DNA of 41,057 nucleotides, taken from positions 1 through 41,057 of the forward strand of contig CAKRWZ010000006.1 of the NCBI GenBank assembly GCA_934418295.1. Direction: 5' to 3'. Source of the stretch: an uncultured Mediterraneibacter sp. Lineage in GTDB: Bacteria; Bacillota; Clostridia; Lachnospirales; Lachnospiraceae. Shown here piece by piece: positions 7,454 through 14,797 of the stretch. The notes beneath the pieces are model-generated. The model ran no database searches and was not told the DNA's origin. It was given only the letters and a program-made list of their open reading frames with translations. Position 1 is the first letter of the stretch; each line of letters starts with the position of its first letter. The position numbers were made by a program, and so were the translations under genes.

Positions 7454-7552
7454 TCTCCTTTCCTTTTATTTTTCATCGTTTCACTTTTTTCCGGGGGATT
7501 ATTGGCAGATACTGCCAAACGAACCGCCAAAAGAGCAGTGCTGCATACCTCT
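7385..7552. repeat. Perfect 25-bp inverted repeat with 118-bp spacer
   Basis: Positions 7385-7409 are the exact reverse complement of 7528-7552, and the match stops at both edges. The left arm is inside the TadE-like gene (codons for KRAVLHTS); the right arm lies just after the DUF5702 stop. The spacer holds the ribosome binding site and start codon of the TadE-like gene and a smaller hairpin (TTGGCAG-ata-CTGCCAA, 7502-7518). In mRNA the arms would form a very stable stem; in DNA they could be recombination sites of an invertible segment. Confidence 0.95.
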
Positions 7553-7557
7553 TTTTC

Positions 7558-8958
7558 TCATTGATAAGCAAATTCTGTCGGATATTCATAAGAAATACTT
7601 TCCCTAATCCAGACTGTGCTGTGCAGTTTCATTTTTGCGATACAAAGATCAACTTTAAAATTTCCTCCTTCTTCCGCCCGGATCACCTGTTCCATCATAT
7701 CCAAACTCCTCATCGACAGTTCTTCTTTATCCGCACAAAACAACAGAATACGCACGTAATCTTTGTATTCCAGACCTTCGGAATACTCTTCCGTTTTTAC
7801 CGTTTTACTGCCCGGAATAAAAACACTTCCCAGTGACACCTTCCAGCTTACGGAATCTTTTTGCAGAGGAACCTTACCACCGGAAAGCAGTGCTTTGATA
7901 TCTTGTATACTTTCCTGATAAGACCAGATCAACAGCAGCGCCTGTTTAACAACTTCCGTCATCCCCGGCAACAGCAACAGCGTACAGACCGTCGCCGCCA
8001 TCGTTTCTGCCTCCGCCTTTTTTTCTGTACTCGTCTGCAAATAGAGATAATTCGCCGCATAGCGGATCAACATCAGTTTTCGCACGACACTTTCTAAGTT
8101 TTCTCTGTCGCTCCCTTTCCCTGCCAACAAATATTCCACTTCATACTGAAGCCCCGCTTTTTCTGTCTCATCACAGACATTTGAGAAATGCTCCAGCAGA
8201 TACTCGTGAAACAGCAGGCGGTTTCCGACTCCGGACCGGTCTTTTTGCCGAAAGGTTCCGTATCCGCAGTTTAAGTTCCTGTGCGAAGGCTGTTCTTCCA
8301 ACGTCAGTGCTTTATTCGACACCGAAAAATTTTCCGGCAAAACCCGTTCCAAAAGGAATGAATTTTTTTGATCCTCCAGCACGTCCACCGTATGTTCTGC
8401 CTCTTTCTGTGTGGCCTCATCTTCCGTTGCCGCAATTTCTTCCATGTCTACTGCACCGTTTACTTCTTCTAAAATTTCCCGCTTTTCTTTTTCTTGTTTT
8501 TCTCCCTGCAACACATATTCTTCCCACTCTCCGGTCAGCCCCATAAATTGTTTCACGTATGCCAGGCCATATTTTAATTCCATATAATACAAAGCCTGCT
8601 CATAAAATGCCGCTCCGTTGCGATCTGTCAGGAACTGCACATCTGTTATTTCCTGCTCTTGTGCTTCCGCCCCATAATAGCGCAGCCTTCCGATCACGAT
8701 ATCCTCCGAAAAGTTTTTTTCACTTCCTCCATACCCTGTATCCATTCCGAAAATGTGATACTCCTGCTGCAATTCTTTCCGATATTCTCCGAATACGGAA
8801 TATATTGCCAGGTCCGATTTTGCTCTCTGATAACACTTTTCTTCATGTGCAGCAGCCACATCCGCCACTGCACAGATAAAACCAGCCATCAAAACAAACA
8901 AGATCGTCAGAAACGCCGTTACTTCTCCTCTGTAGTCTCTTCTGTTTTCTTCCGGCAT
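7558..8958 (-). CDS. DUF5702 protein of the Tad locus (TadG-like role)
   Basis: The protein has 466 residues. Residues about 12-36 (VTAFLTILFVLMAGFICAVADVAAAH) form one N-terminal membrane helix in a TadG-like arrangement, followed by a large, mostly charged extracytoplasmic region with little recognisable structure. The pattern RAKSDLAIYSVFGEYRKELQQEYHIFGMD just after the helix is typical of DUF5702 proteins, which occur only in Firmicute Tad loci. The ATG at 8958 sits directly after the Flp pilin stop at 8961, without a strong ribosome site, so translational coupling is likely. Its exact job is unknown; it is probably a structural or anchoring part of the pilus machine. Confidence 0.78.
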   Translation of the reverse strand: MPEENRRDYRGEVTAFLTILFVLMAGFICAVADVAAAHEEKCYQRAKSDLAIYSVFGEYRKELQQEYHIFGMDTGYGGSEKNFSEDIVIGRLRYYGAEAQEQEITDVQFLTDRNGAAFYEQALYYMELKYGLAYVKQFMGLTGEWEEYVLQGEKQEKEKREILEEVNGAVDMEEIAATEDEATQKEAEHTVDVLEDQKNSFLLERVLPENFSVSNKALTLEEQPSHRNLNCGYGTFRQKDRSGVGNRLLFHEYLLEHFSNVCDETEKAGLQYEVEYLLAGKGSDRENLESVVRKLMLIRYAANYLYLQTSTEKKAEAETMAATVCTLLLLPGMTEVVKQALLLIWSYQESIQDIKALLSGGKVPLQKDSVSWKVSLGSVFIPGSKTVKTEEYSEGLEYKDYVRILLFCADKEELSMRSLDMMEQVIRAEEGGNFKVDLCIAKMKLHSTVWIRESISYEYPTEFAYQ

Positions 8959-8960
8959 CT

Positions 8961-9176
8961 TCAGACATTTGAGCTTTCGCTTGTGATCTTCTCAAAAATA
9001 CTTTCCACCAATGCCGTCAGCTGTTCTTTAAAAATCAGCACTAACCCGATCAAAACGACCAGGATCAGGATGACTTCCACCACACCGATCCCCTGAGTCT
9101 CCCGATTCAGGAAACGACACTTTTCTGCCAGTTTCTGCATCCAGGATCTTGCTTTTAACTGTACATAAACTCCCAT
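8961..9176 (-). CDS. flp: Flp-type major pilin
   Basis: The protein has 71 residues, the usual size of Flp/type IVb prepilins. The processing region is NRETQGIGVVEVILILVVLI: cleavage after the Gly leaves a mature protein with Glu at position 5, followed by a long hydrophobic assembly helix. The leader of about 29 residues is basic and longer than in many Flp pilins. A very good ribosome site (AAAGGAGG) lies 6 bases upstream of ATG 9176, stronger than those of its neighbours, fitting the need for a large amount of pilin. It sits between tadC and the DUF5702 gene. Confidence 0.88.
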   Translation of the reverse strand: MGVYVQLKARSWMQKLAEKCRFLNRETQGIGVVEVILILVVLIGLVLIFKEQLTALVESIFEKITSESSNV

Positions 9177-9207
9177 ATATATCCTCCTTTGTATTTTGTT
9201 TTATTTC

Positions 9208-10509
9208 TTAAAGTTGTATCGACAAAAATGCCGGAACGATCACGATCAGCAGGACTACCGAAAGCATCAGGAACATGGGCAGGAGTAATTTGGTGCCTGC
9301 CTCTTCTCCCATCCGCAGTGCAGCCGCTTTTCTCTCCTCAAAGGCAAGATCCGTCTCTGCCCGCAAAAGCTCCGAAAGTCCCTTTGTCCCTTTTCGCAGA
9401 TTTTGCGAAAGCAGGGCTCCCAATTTCAGATACGGCTGCAGGCGGCATCTTTCTCCAAAATGCTCATAACATTCCTGTTCTCCTATCCCGCTTTCCAGCT
9501 CCCTCCAAGATAATTTCATTTCTTCATAAGCGTACCTTTTCATTTCTAGCCTCTCACTTTTTTCATATTCCATTACGATCTTTTCCCAGGCTCTGCGTAT
9601 CGTCAGACCGGCTCCCGTATAGATCGTAAATTTATTTACGATTTCCGGATAATCCAGCAACATCTGCTTTTTCTTCTTTTTCTCCTCCTTTTCTTCTTGT
9701 TTTCTCTCCTGCCAGAACATCATTCCGGCTGCAGCCGTTCCTAACAGTAATAATAACGGCCCTCTGTTTTCTTTGTTGTATCTCCATGTCACCGTTTTCC
9801 CGTCCTGTTTTTCCGGCAAAAGCACTTGCTTTTCTTCCCGTTTCGCTGCCGCTTCTTCTTTTACATTCTTCGACAATTGCTCCGCGCTGTTTCCGCCGCC
9901 CTCTGCCGCGGAAAGTACTGAAACAGGAAACGACTGTAAAAGCTGCTCTTCCTCTATTGTCAAAATTGCCGTCAGTTCCAATATACAGCCCTCTTTCGGA
10001 ATGTTTTCTGTTTTGATCCGGCCGCCGGAATCGATCACTTGGTTCCCGTCTTGCGTTTTTTCAATCTCCCATTCTACTTCAATGTCTGTGTCTGGTATTT
10101 TTCTGATAAGTGTCAGATCTGAGCTCACTTTATCCAGACTTTTATTGTCTCCTAAGATCAACGACTCCAACTGCTCAGCCGCTTTTCTCAACAGTTCTCT
10201 TTGCTGTTTCTTGCTGTACGTCTGTGCCGCCACTTTGACGTCTACTTCAATTTCTCCGGAACCTTCCGTCTCCGCGATCAATTTTTCCTTGCGTTCTCCC
10301 GTTCCCGGATCATTCCGCTCCAGATAAGGGGTCCCGTCCTCCGTTACCGGAAGTCCCGTTTTGCTGTCCTCCCGGTAAACCACCGCCGCCAGAAATACGC
10401 TGGCACTCAAGATCACCGCCGCTTTTTTTGCCGCCGGTCTTTTCCACAAAGCAACGATCTTTCTCTTCACTTTTTCTTTAAACCGCGCCTGAAACCGTCC
10501 GTTTTCCAC
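9208..10509 (-). CDS. tadC: TadC-like pilus platform protein with N-terminal Ig-like insert
   Basis: The protein has 433 residues, longer than a plain TadC (about 300). The C-terminal 170 residues form a type II secretion F domain (FTIYTGAGLTIRRAWEKIV .. YLKLGALLSQNLRKGTKGLSELL) with a final membrane helix (LLLPMFLMLSVVLLIVIVPAFL). The N-terminal part has a membrane helix (about 28-45), then roughly 200 residues predicted outside, then a second helix (about 252-268). Inside this outer part, VSSDLTLIRKIPDTDIEVEW..VIDSGGRIK..LELTAILTIEE resembles the atrophied bacterial Ig-like domain of Gram-positive surface proteins. The start is GTG at 10509 with AAAGGGTG upstream. It works with TadB and the CpaF motor. 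Confidence 0.82.
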   Translation of the reverse strand: MENGRFQARFKEKVKRKIVALWKRPAAKKAAVILSASVFLAAVVYREDSKTGLPVTEDGTPYLERNDPGTGERKEKLIAETEGSGEIEVDVKVAAQTYSKKQQRELLRKAAEQLESLILGDNKSLDKVSSDLTLIRKIPDTDIEVEWEIEKTQDGNQVIDSGGRIKTENIPKEGCILELTAILTIEEEQLLQSFPVSVLSAAEGGGNSAEQLSKNVKEEAAAKREEKQVLLPEKQDGKTVTWRYNKENRGPLLLLLGTAAAGMMFWQERKQEEKEEKKKKKQMLLDYPEIVNKFTIYTGAGLTIRRAWEKIVMEYEKSERLEMKRYAYEEMKLSWRELESGIGEQECYEHFGERCRLQPYLKLGALLSQNLRKGTKGLSELLRAETDLAFEERKAAALRMGEEAGTKLLLPMFLMLSVVLLIVIVPAFLSIQL

Positions 10510-10588
10510 TGCATCACCCTTTCATCTTCTGATTTCATTTCCGTCTTTTCACTCGAGCTTGCTTTCTTGCCCTTTATCCGCTTTCCCG

Positions 10589-11344
10589 TCAGACTTCGAT
10601 CTCTACCATTTGTTTTCCTAATTTCCAGGCGGCCAGATACACACCGAGACAGATACTCATCACGGAAACACCTAAGGCATTTCCGTATAGAACACCCATA
10701 AATTCTGAGAAAGCCAGCCGCATATAAAGAATGATCCCAAAGGGAACCACTGTCATAACCCGGAATTCCATCTGCTTGGCCGTTATCAAAGTTTTGATCT
10801 CCTGACGGATCTCCATCTTTCCGCAGAGAACTTTTATGGTATCTTGCACGATAGCAATGCTGTCGCCTCCTGCTTTTCCGGAGACAACAAATACGGAAAC
10901 AAACGCCTTTACATCCTCCTGTGGAATGCGCCGGGCAAACTCTTGCAGTATGATATCCACCGGAATGTTCATATTCATCTGATGCTCCATATAGCGGAAT
11001 TCTTTGCGGATCCGACTGTCTGATTCATAGATCAGCTCCAGATCTTTTTCGGTTTCCCGCAATGCATTTTCTGCCGAATATCCGACGCGCAAAGCTGCAG
11101 CCAACGCTTTCATTCCATCCTGGAATTGCTTACAGAACGCTTCTTCTTTTTTGCGGAAACAACCTCTCTCCCATTGACGGGTATAGAAAAATAAAAACCC
11201 CGGAAGCAGTAAGAGCGGATACCAGGCATCGTAAAAAATCCATACGATCATCAGATAAAGCAGACTGCCTTTCACCATGGCGGCGGCATATTCCTTTTTC
11301 TCAATATCCTGCTTCCAACAGCTTTTCTCTGTGAAAGAGTTCAT
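10589..11344 (-). CDS. tadB: TadB-like pilus platform protein
   Basis: The protein has 251 residues with a type II secretion F domain: two N-terminal membrane helices (about 26-55), the cytosolic bundle FQDGMKALAAALRVGYSAENAL .. FVVSGKAGGDSIAIVQDTIKVL, and C-terminal helices. It forms the inner-membrane platform for Flp assembly. The start is uncertain. ATG 11344 overlaps the cpaF 3' end by 44 bases and has a close AAGGA; an alternative ATG at 11278 lies just after the cpaF stop with AAAGGA about 12 bases upstream and would remove 22 residues. Confidence 0.86.
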   Translation of the reverse strand: MNSFTEKSCWKQDIEKKEYAAAMVKGSLLYLMIVWIFYDAWYPLLLLPGFLFFYTRQWERGCFRKKEEAFCKQFQDGMKALAAALRVGYSAENALRETEKDLELIYESDSRIRKEFRYMEHQMNMNIPVDIILQEFARRIPQEDVKAFVSVFVVSGKAGGDSIAIVQDTIKVLCGKMEIRQEIKTLITAKQMEFRVMTVVPFGIILYMRLAFSEFMGVLYGNALGVSVMSICLGVYLAAWKLGKQMVEIEV

Positions 11345-12536
11345 TTTCCTTCACAAGCTGTCCATAAATTTTTTCATTTCTTCTTTCCTCCTCTTTAAAC
11401 CGATACAAGGTCCTCGTCTGTATCTTCTCTTCCTGATAACCTATCACTTCTGCAATCTCCAGCACTTTTCTGCTTTTATCCGGGAGACGTCCCAAGTGGA
11501 TGATGATATCGATTGCAGAAGCAATCTGTCTCTGGATCGCCGGCAACGGGAGATCCATTCCCATCAAAGTCATCGTTTCCAGGCGGTTCAACATATCCTC
11601 CGGGCTGTTAGCATGTCCGGTACTGAGCCCTCCTGCATGACCCGTATTGTAGGCCTGCAGCAGATCCACCGCCTCACCGCCTCGGACTTCCCCGACAATC
11701 AGGCGATCGGGCCGCATACGCAATGCGGTTTTGATCAGATCCCGGATCGTGATTTCTCCTTCCCCTTCCAGATTTGCCCTTCGCGCTTCCAGGCTCACCA
11801 GATTTTCAATCCCCTGGATTTGCAGCTCCGCATTATCCTCAATGGTTATGATCCGTTCATCCGACGGGATAAATTGCGACAATGCATTCAAGAATGTGGT
11901 TTTTCCGGCACCAGTTCCACCGCTTATAAAAATATTGTATTTGCTTCTTACGAGTTTGTTTAGAAATGTTTTTATTTCTTCATTGATGCTTCCAATCTCC
12001 AAAAGGCGATCCATTGTGATCCGCTCTTTCGGAAATTTCCGGATCGTTACCGCCGGTCCGTTCACTGCTACCGGCGCAAGCACGATATTTACCCTGGAGC
12101 CGTCCTGCAAACGGGTATCTGCGATCGGAACCGCCTCATTCACATACCGGTTCGCTCCGGATACCATCTGTCGGATCACATCTTCCAACTTTCCCGCTGA
12201 AACAAAGTATTTATCCGATTTGTAGATCCGTCCGTTCTTTTCCAGAAAAATCCCGGAAGTCCCATTGATCATAATTTCCGTGATCTCTTCATCCTCCAAC
12301 AATTCCTGTAAAAGATCCAACTTGCGAAAGGTATTAAACAAATCTCTGCTCAGCCGTACTTTTTCTTCCAATGGCAGATATTCAGTCTGTGCCCCTTTCA
12401 GTAAGACCTGGTGGATCAATTCCTTTAATTCTTCATCTTCCAGATCCCTGCTCAAATCGATCTGCTCCAAAACTTTCCGCCGATACCACTCTTCTTTTCT
12501 CTCTCCGCTTTCCTGTCTTTGTTTTTCTCTTCTCAT
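11301..12536 (-). CDS. cpaF: CpaF/TadA-type pilus assembly ATPase
   Basis: The protein has 411 residues and belongs to the type II/IV secretion ATPase superfamily that drives Flp pilus extension from the cytosolic side. Motifs: the N-terminal linker domain ending in EEITEIMINGTSGIFLEKNG, the RQMVSGANRYVNEAVPIADTRL segment, Walker A GGTGAGKTT (about 209-217), Asp box IITIEDNAELQ, the Walker B region ALRMRPDRLIVGEVRGGEA and His box STGHANS. The ATG at 12536 shares one base with the tadZ stop (TGATG), so translation is coupled; a TTG three bases upstream is less likely. Confidence 0.95.
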   Translation of the reverse strand: MRREKQRQESGERKEEWYRRKVLEQIDLSRDLEDEELKELIHQVLLKGAQTEYLPLEEKVRLSRDLFNTFRKLDLLQELLEDEEITEIMINGTSGIFLEKNGRIYKSDKYFVSAGKLEDVIRQMVSGANRYVNEAVPIADTRLQDGSRVNIVLAPVAVNGPAVTIRKFPKERITMDRLLEIGSINEEIKTFLNKLVRSKYNIFISGGTGAGKTTFLNALSQFIPSDERIITIEDNAELQIQGIENLVSLEARRANLEGEGEITIRDLIKTALRMRPDRLIVGEVRGGEAVDLLQAYNTGHAGGLSTGHANSPEDMLNRLETMTLMGMDLPLPAIQRQIASAIDIIIHLGRLPDKSRKVLEIAEVIGYQEEKIQTRTLYRFKEEERRNEKIYGQLVKENELFHREKLLEAGY

Positions 12537-13522
12537 CAACGGGTCAATTCCTTCTGTATCGTATGTTCCAGTACTTCCTCATAACCGAGTCTGCAAAGAT
12601 TGTCCGTATATTGTCTCAACTTTGCCCGGGCACCTTCTTGCTCAACAAAAGGTGTATATACGGTGTCGCATTGTCGCAGGATGTCAAATAATCCTTGAAC
12701 GCCTTCCCCCAGATCCAGCACCACCGTCTCATAGATGCTTTCCTCCAGAATACGCCGGAACAATTCCAGCCATTCCTCCGCCTTTACCGCCCGCAGATCC
12801 ATCGTCACAGACAAGGGCTCGATGTAATCAAGATTTCCTTTCTGGCAGACCATGGTACTCAGACGATATCCAAAAGAATCGTCCGCCTGTTTCATGTAAT
12901 ATAACAAATCTCCCAGATTCCCTTTTCCGCAAAACGGCAGACAATACTCCAATCCGGAATACTCTTCCAGATTTAAATACAAAACCGGCATCCCACCTCC
13001 AAGCTCCCCCGCTAATTTCAGTGCAAACGTTGTCTTTCCGATCCGATGCACCGGTGAATAAATACCGATCAGGCCTTTGCCGCCCTTTACCGCCTCCTTT
13101 TCACTCGGTTCCCCCAATGTCTTTTCAACGGTCACTTCCGGTATCCTGGCCGCCGCTTTTTCTTTTTTGCCGTAAATTTCTGTCGGATGCTCTTCCATCA
13201 GCTGCGTTGCGATCTGCTCGGCAGACTGATATTTAAAAATGCCTTTCTCTCCAGAGCCTCCGTATCCTGCCTTTACCGCACTTGATTCTCTGCACAGCAG
13301 AAACTTCTTTTTTGCCGGTATCTTACTGCGGATTTCCTCCGGATAACATTCTTCCATCAAAAGCATTTCTATTTCATGCTTTTTACTGTACTGGAACAAC
13401 TGCCCTGCATCTGAAAAAATGCGGACCTGAAGGGAAGCATCCCCGTGTCGGCTGATCCACTCCATAAGACATCTGGCATACACCGGTTCACTGTCGCAGA
13501 CAGCCAACACTTTTCTGCCCAA
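12536..13522 (-). CDS. tadZ: TadZ/CpaE-like pilus localisation ATPase
   Basis: The protein has 328 residues. The first about 120 residues look like an atypical receiver domain (GRKVLAVCDSEPVYARCLMEWI .. EMLLMEECYP). The second half is a MinD/ParA-type P-loop domain with a changed Walker A loop, IGIYSPVHRIGKTTFALKLA, which keeps GKT but lacks the usual first lysine. TadZ proteins place the pilus machine in the cell. The start is TTG at 13522: AAAGGAG lies 7 bases upstream, and the receiver-like domain begins at once. A longer frame to ATG 13588 has no ribosome site. First gene of the Tad operon. Confidence 0.82.
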   Translation of the reverse strand: MGRKVLAVCDSEPVYARCLMEWISRHGDASLQVRIFSDAGQLFQYSKKHEIEMLLMEECYPEEIRSKIPAKKKFLLCRESSAVKAGYGGSGEKGIFKYQSAEQIATQLMEEHPTEIYGKKEKAAARIPEVTVEKTLGEPSEKEAVKGGKGLIGIYSPVHRIGKTTFALKLAGELGGGMPVLYLNLEEYSGLEYCLPFCGKGNLGDLLYYMKQADDSFGYRLSTMVCQKGNLDYIEPLSVTMDLRAVKAEEWLELFRRILEESIYETVVLDLGEGVQGLFDILRQCDTVYTPFVEQEGARAKLRQYTDNLCRLGYEEVLEHTIQKELTR

Positions 13523-13647
13523 ATCCTGTCTCCTTTCTGATATTCTGTTTTTATCACCCTGTAAATATGGAATTTTGCTGTGATACACAGCTGAATTAAA
13601 AATGAAACGATAGATATGAGTTCTCTTTCGAGATACTTGTGAAACGT

Positions 13648-13676
13648 ATTATAAACAGCCCTTTACAGTTTGTCCA
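13648..13676 (-). promoter_or_regulatory. Promoter of the Tad pilus operon
   Basis: On the minus strand TGGACA (13676-13671) and a perfect TATAAT (13653-13648) are separated by 17 bases. The predicted leader to the tadZ start is about 120 nt and holds a small TCTC-GAAA-GAGA hairpin and a GCTGTG-tat-CACAGC hairpin. No other promoter of this quality is seen within the operon. Confidence 0.8.
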
Positions 13677-13721
13677 TAATCTTTTTTTATTTTCTGCTTT
13701 TTTGTGAAATCCTGCCAAAGT

Positions 13722-13928
13722 TTATAAAAACTGAATCCCGTAAAGCAGACAGACCCCAGGTATTCCCAGCAATCCGGATGTCAAAAACGTCAGCACATTC
13801 TGTCCCACTTTCCATGTACTTTCCGGTTCTGCAAAACAAGAATTGATCAAAAAAATGAGACCCGTTCCTACGATCGCTCTTATGATAAAATTCACTGCCA
13901 GCTGCAGTAACTTTTTCCCCGTTTTCAT
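13722..13928 (-). CDS. bofA: BofA-type inhibitor of pro-sigma-K processing
   Basis: The protein has 68 residues, with two membrane segments and the BofA pattern RAIVGTGLIFLINS followed by VGQNVLTFLTSGLLGIPGVCLLYGI. In Bacillus, BofA sits in the mother-cell membrane around the forespore and holds the SpoIVFB protease inactive until the forespore signals. In Bacillus bofA lies next to yaaL (DUF2508); here a DUF2508 gene is also next door but divergent. The ATG at 13928 has AGGAAG 8 bases upstream. This site is paired in a hairpin that overlaps a sigma-E-like promoter (see 13938-14004). Confidence 0.88.
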   Translation of the reverse strand: MKTGKKLLQLAVNFIIRAIVGTGLIFLINSCFAEPESTWKVGQNVLTFLTSGLLGIPGVCLLYGIQFL

Positions 13929-13937
13929 CGCTTTTTC

Positions 13938-14004
13938 TTCCTGCCGTTTCCGGACTTCTCCGTTTTTATTGATTATGTATATGGAACAGGCAGGAATTTT
14001 ATGC
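13938..14004 (-). promoter_or_regulatory. bofA sigma-E-like promoter and ribosome-site-hiding hairpin
   Basis: Arms 13983-13996 and 13938-13951 pair at 12 of 14 positions (8 bp, a 2x2 internal loop, 4 bp); the downstream arm contains the bofA ribosome site. The sequence CATATACA (13983-13976, minus strand) with GCATAAA 14 bases further upstream (14004-13998) resembles a sigma-E promoter. Transcription from it would start in the loop, near 13969, and leave out the upstream arm. Confidence 0.45.
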
Positions 14005-14079
14005 CAGAAATCCGTCTATACTATAGGAGACGGAACCCCCTTCCAAATCACTTTCGGTTTCCGTCTGAAAGGAGCCGCC

Positions 14080-14280
14080 ATGAAAAGAAAGCTGCCTGAT
14101 CAGTCTGTGGATTTTTACGATATTTACGATGAGATCAGCAAAACAAAAAACGAGATCGACACGGCTTACTGTCACTTTCAGTATGCCGTAGATCCCGATT
14201 TGATCGATTATTATATTTACCAAGTCAATGCTGCCTGGAAAAAATACCAGTTTCTTTTGAAAAAGGCCAAAGAATTGTAA
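14080..14280 (+). CDS. DUF2508 (YaaL-like) family protein
   Basis: The protein has 66 residues and carries the family pattern CHFQYAVDPDLIDYYIYQVNAAWKKYQFLLKKAK. It is soluble and probably helical. Function is unknown, but the family is typically next to bofA/recR in Firmicutes, and bofA is the divergent neighbour here. The start at 14080 was chosen because AAAGGAG lies 6 bases upstream; an upstream in-frame stretch lacks a ribosome site. The leader contains an 8-bp hairpin (AGACGGAA with TTCCGTCT) ending just before the ribosome site. No clear promoter was found, though a TATACT box is near 14015. Confidence 0.82.
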   Translation: MKRKLPDQSVDFYDIYDEISKTKNEIDTAYCHFQYAVDPDLIDYYIYQVNAAWKKYQFLLKKAKEL

Positions 14281-14298
14281 CACGCCTTCGTCTGCCGC

Positions 14299-14787
14299 TT
14301 ACAACAAAATGGTAATTTCGCGGTTGGAATTTTGATATTGATGATATTTCACACCTGCTGCCTCAAACATCCGCATAGATGCCTTTACAGACGGTGTATC
14401 CCCGTATTTGTTGCTGTCGTAGATCACTTCTTTGATCCCGCTTTGAATGATCGCTTTTGCACACTCATTGCACGGAAACAGCGAAACATACAGCTTGGCA
14501 CCTTCCAGGCTTCCGCCGCGGTAATTCAGGATCGCATTCAGTTCACTGTGCACTGTGTACACATACTTGGTAGTCAACGGGTCCTCGCCTTCCCGTCTCC
14601 AGGGGAATGTGTCATCCGAACATCCAGACGGTAATCCGTTGTAACCCATAGACAAAATCTTATTGTCCTGGCTCACAATGCAGCATCCCACCTGCGTATT
14701 CGGATCCTTTGACCGAAGCCCCGACAGCTTCGCCACGCCCATAAAATACTCATCCCAGGAAATATAATCGCTCCGTTTCTCTCCCAT
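14299..14787 (-). CDS. comEB: dCMP/deoxycytidylate deaminase (ComEB family)
   Basis: The protein has 162 residues. It is a zinc-dependent cytidine deaminase-fold enzyme that converts dCMP to dUMP for dTTP synthesis. The zinc site is visible: HSELNAI (His and the proton-shuttle Glu) and PCNECAKAI (two Cys). The substrate region VGCCIVSQDNKILSMGYNGLP is typical. The ATG at 14787 has AAGGAGG at good spacing; a start 21 bases upstream would overlap the tsaC end and has no ribosome site. It follows the TsaC fusion gene by 10 bases and is probably co-transcribed with it. Confidence 0.93.
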   Translation of the reverse strand: MGEKRSDYISWDEYFMGVAKLSGLRSKDPNTQVGCCIVSQDNKILSMGYNGLPSGCSDDTFPWRREGEDPLTTKYVYTVHSELNAILNYRGGSLEGAKLYVSLFPCNECAKAIIQSGIKEVIYDSNKYGDTPSVKASMRMFEAAGVKYHQYQNSNREITILL

Positions 14788-14797
14788 TTCCCCCTCC

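Noticed and set aside
7502..7518. Small hairpin as terminator between the DUF5702 and TadE-like genes
   Set aside because: 7-bp stem with 3-base loop but no U-tract on the minus strand.
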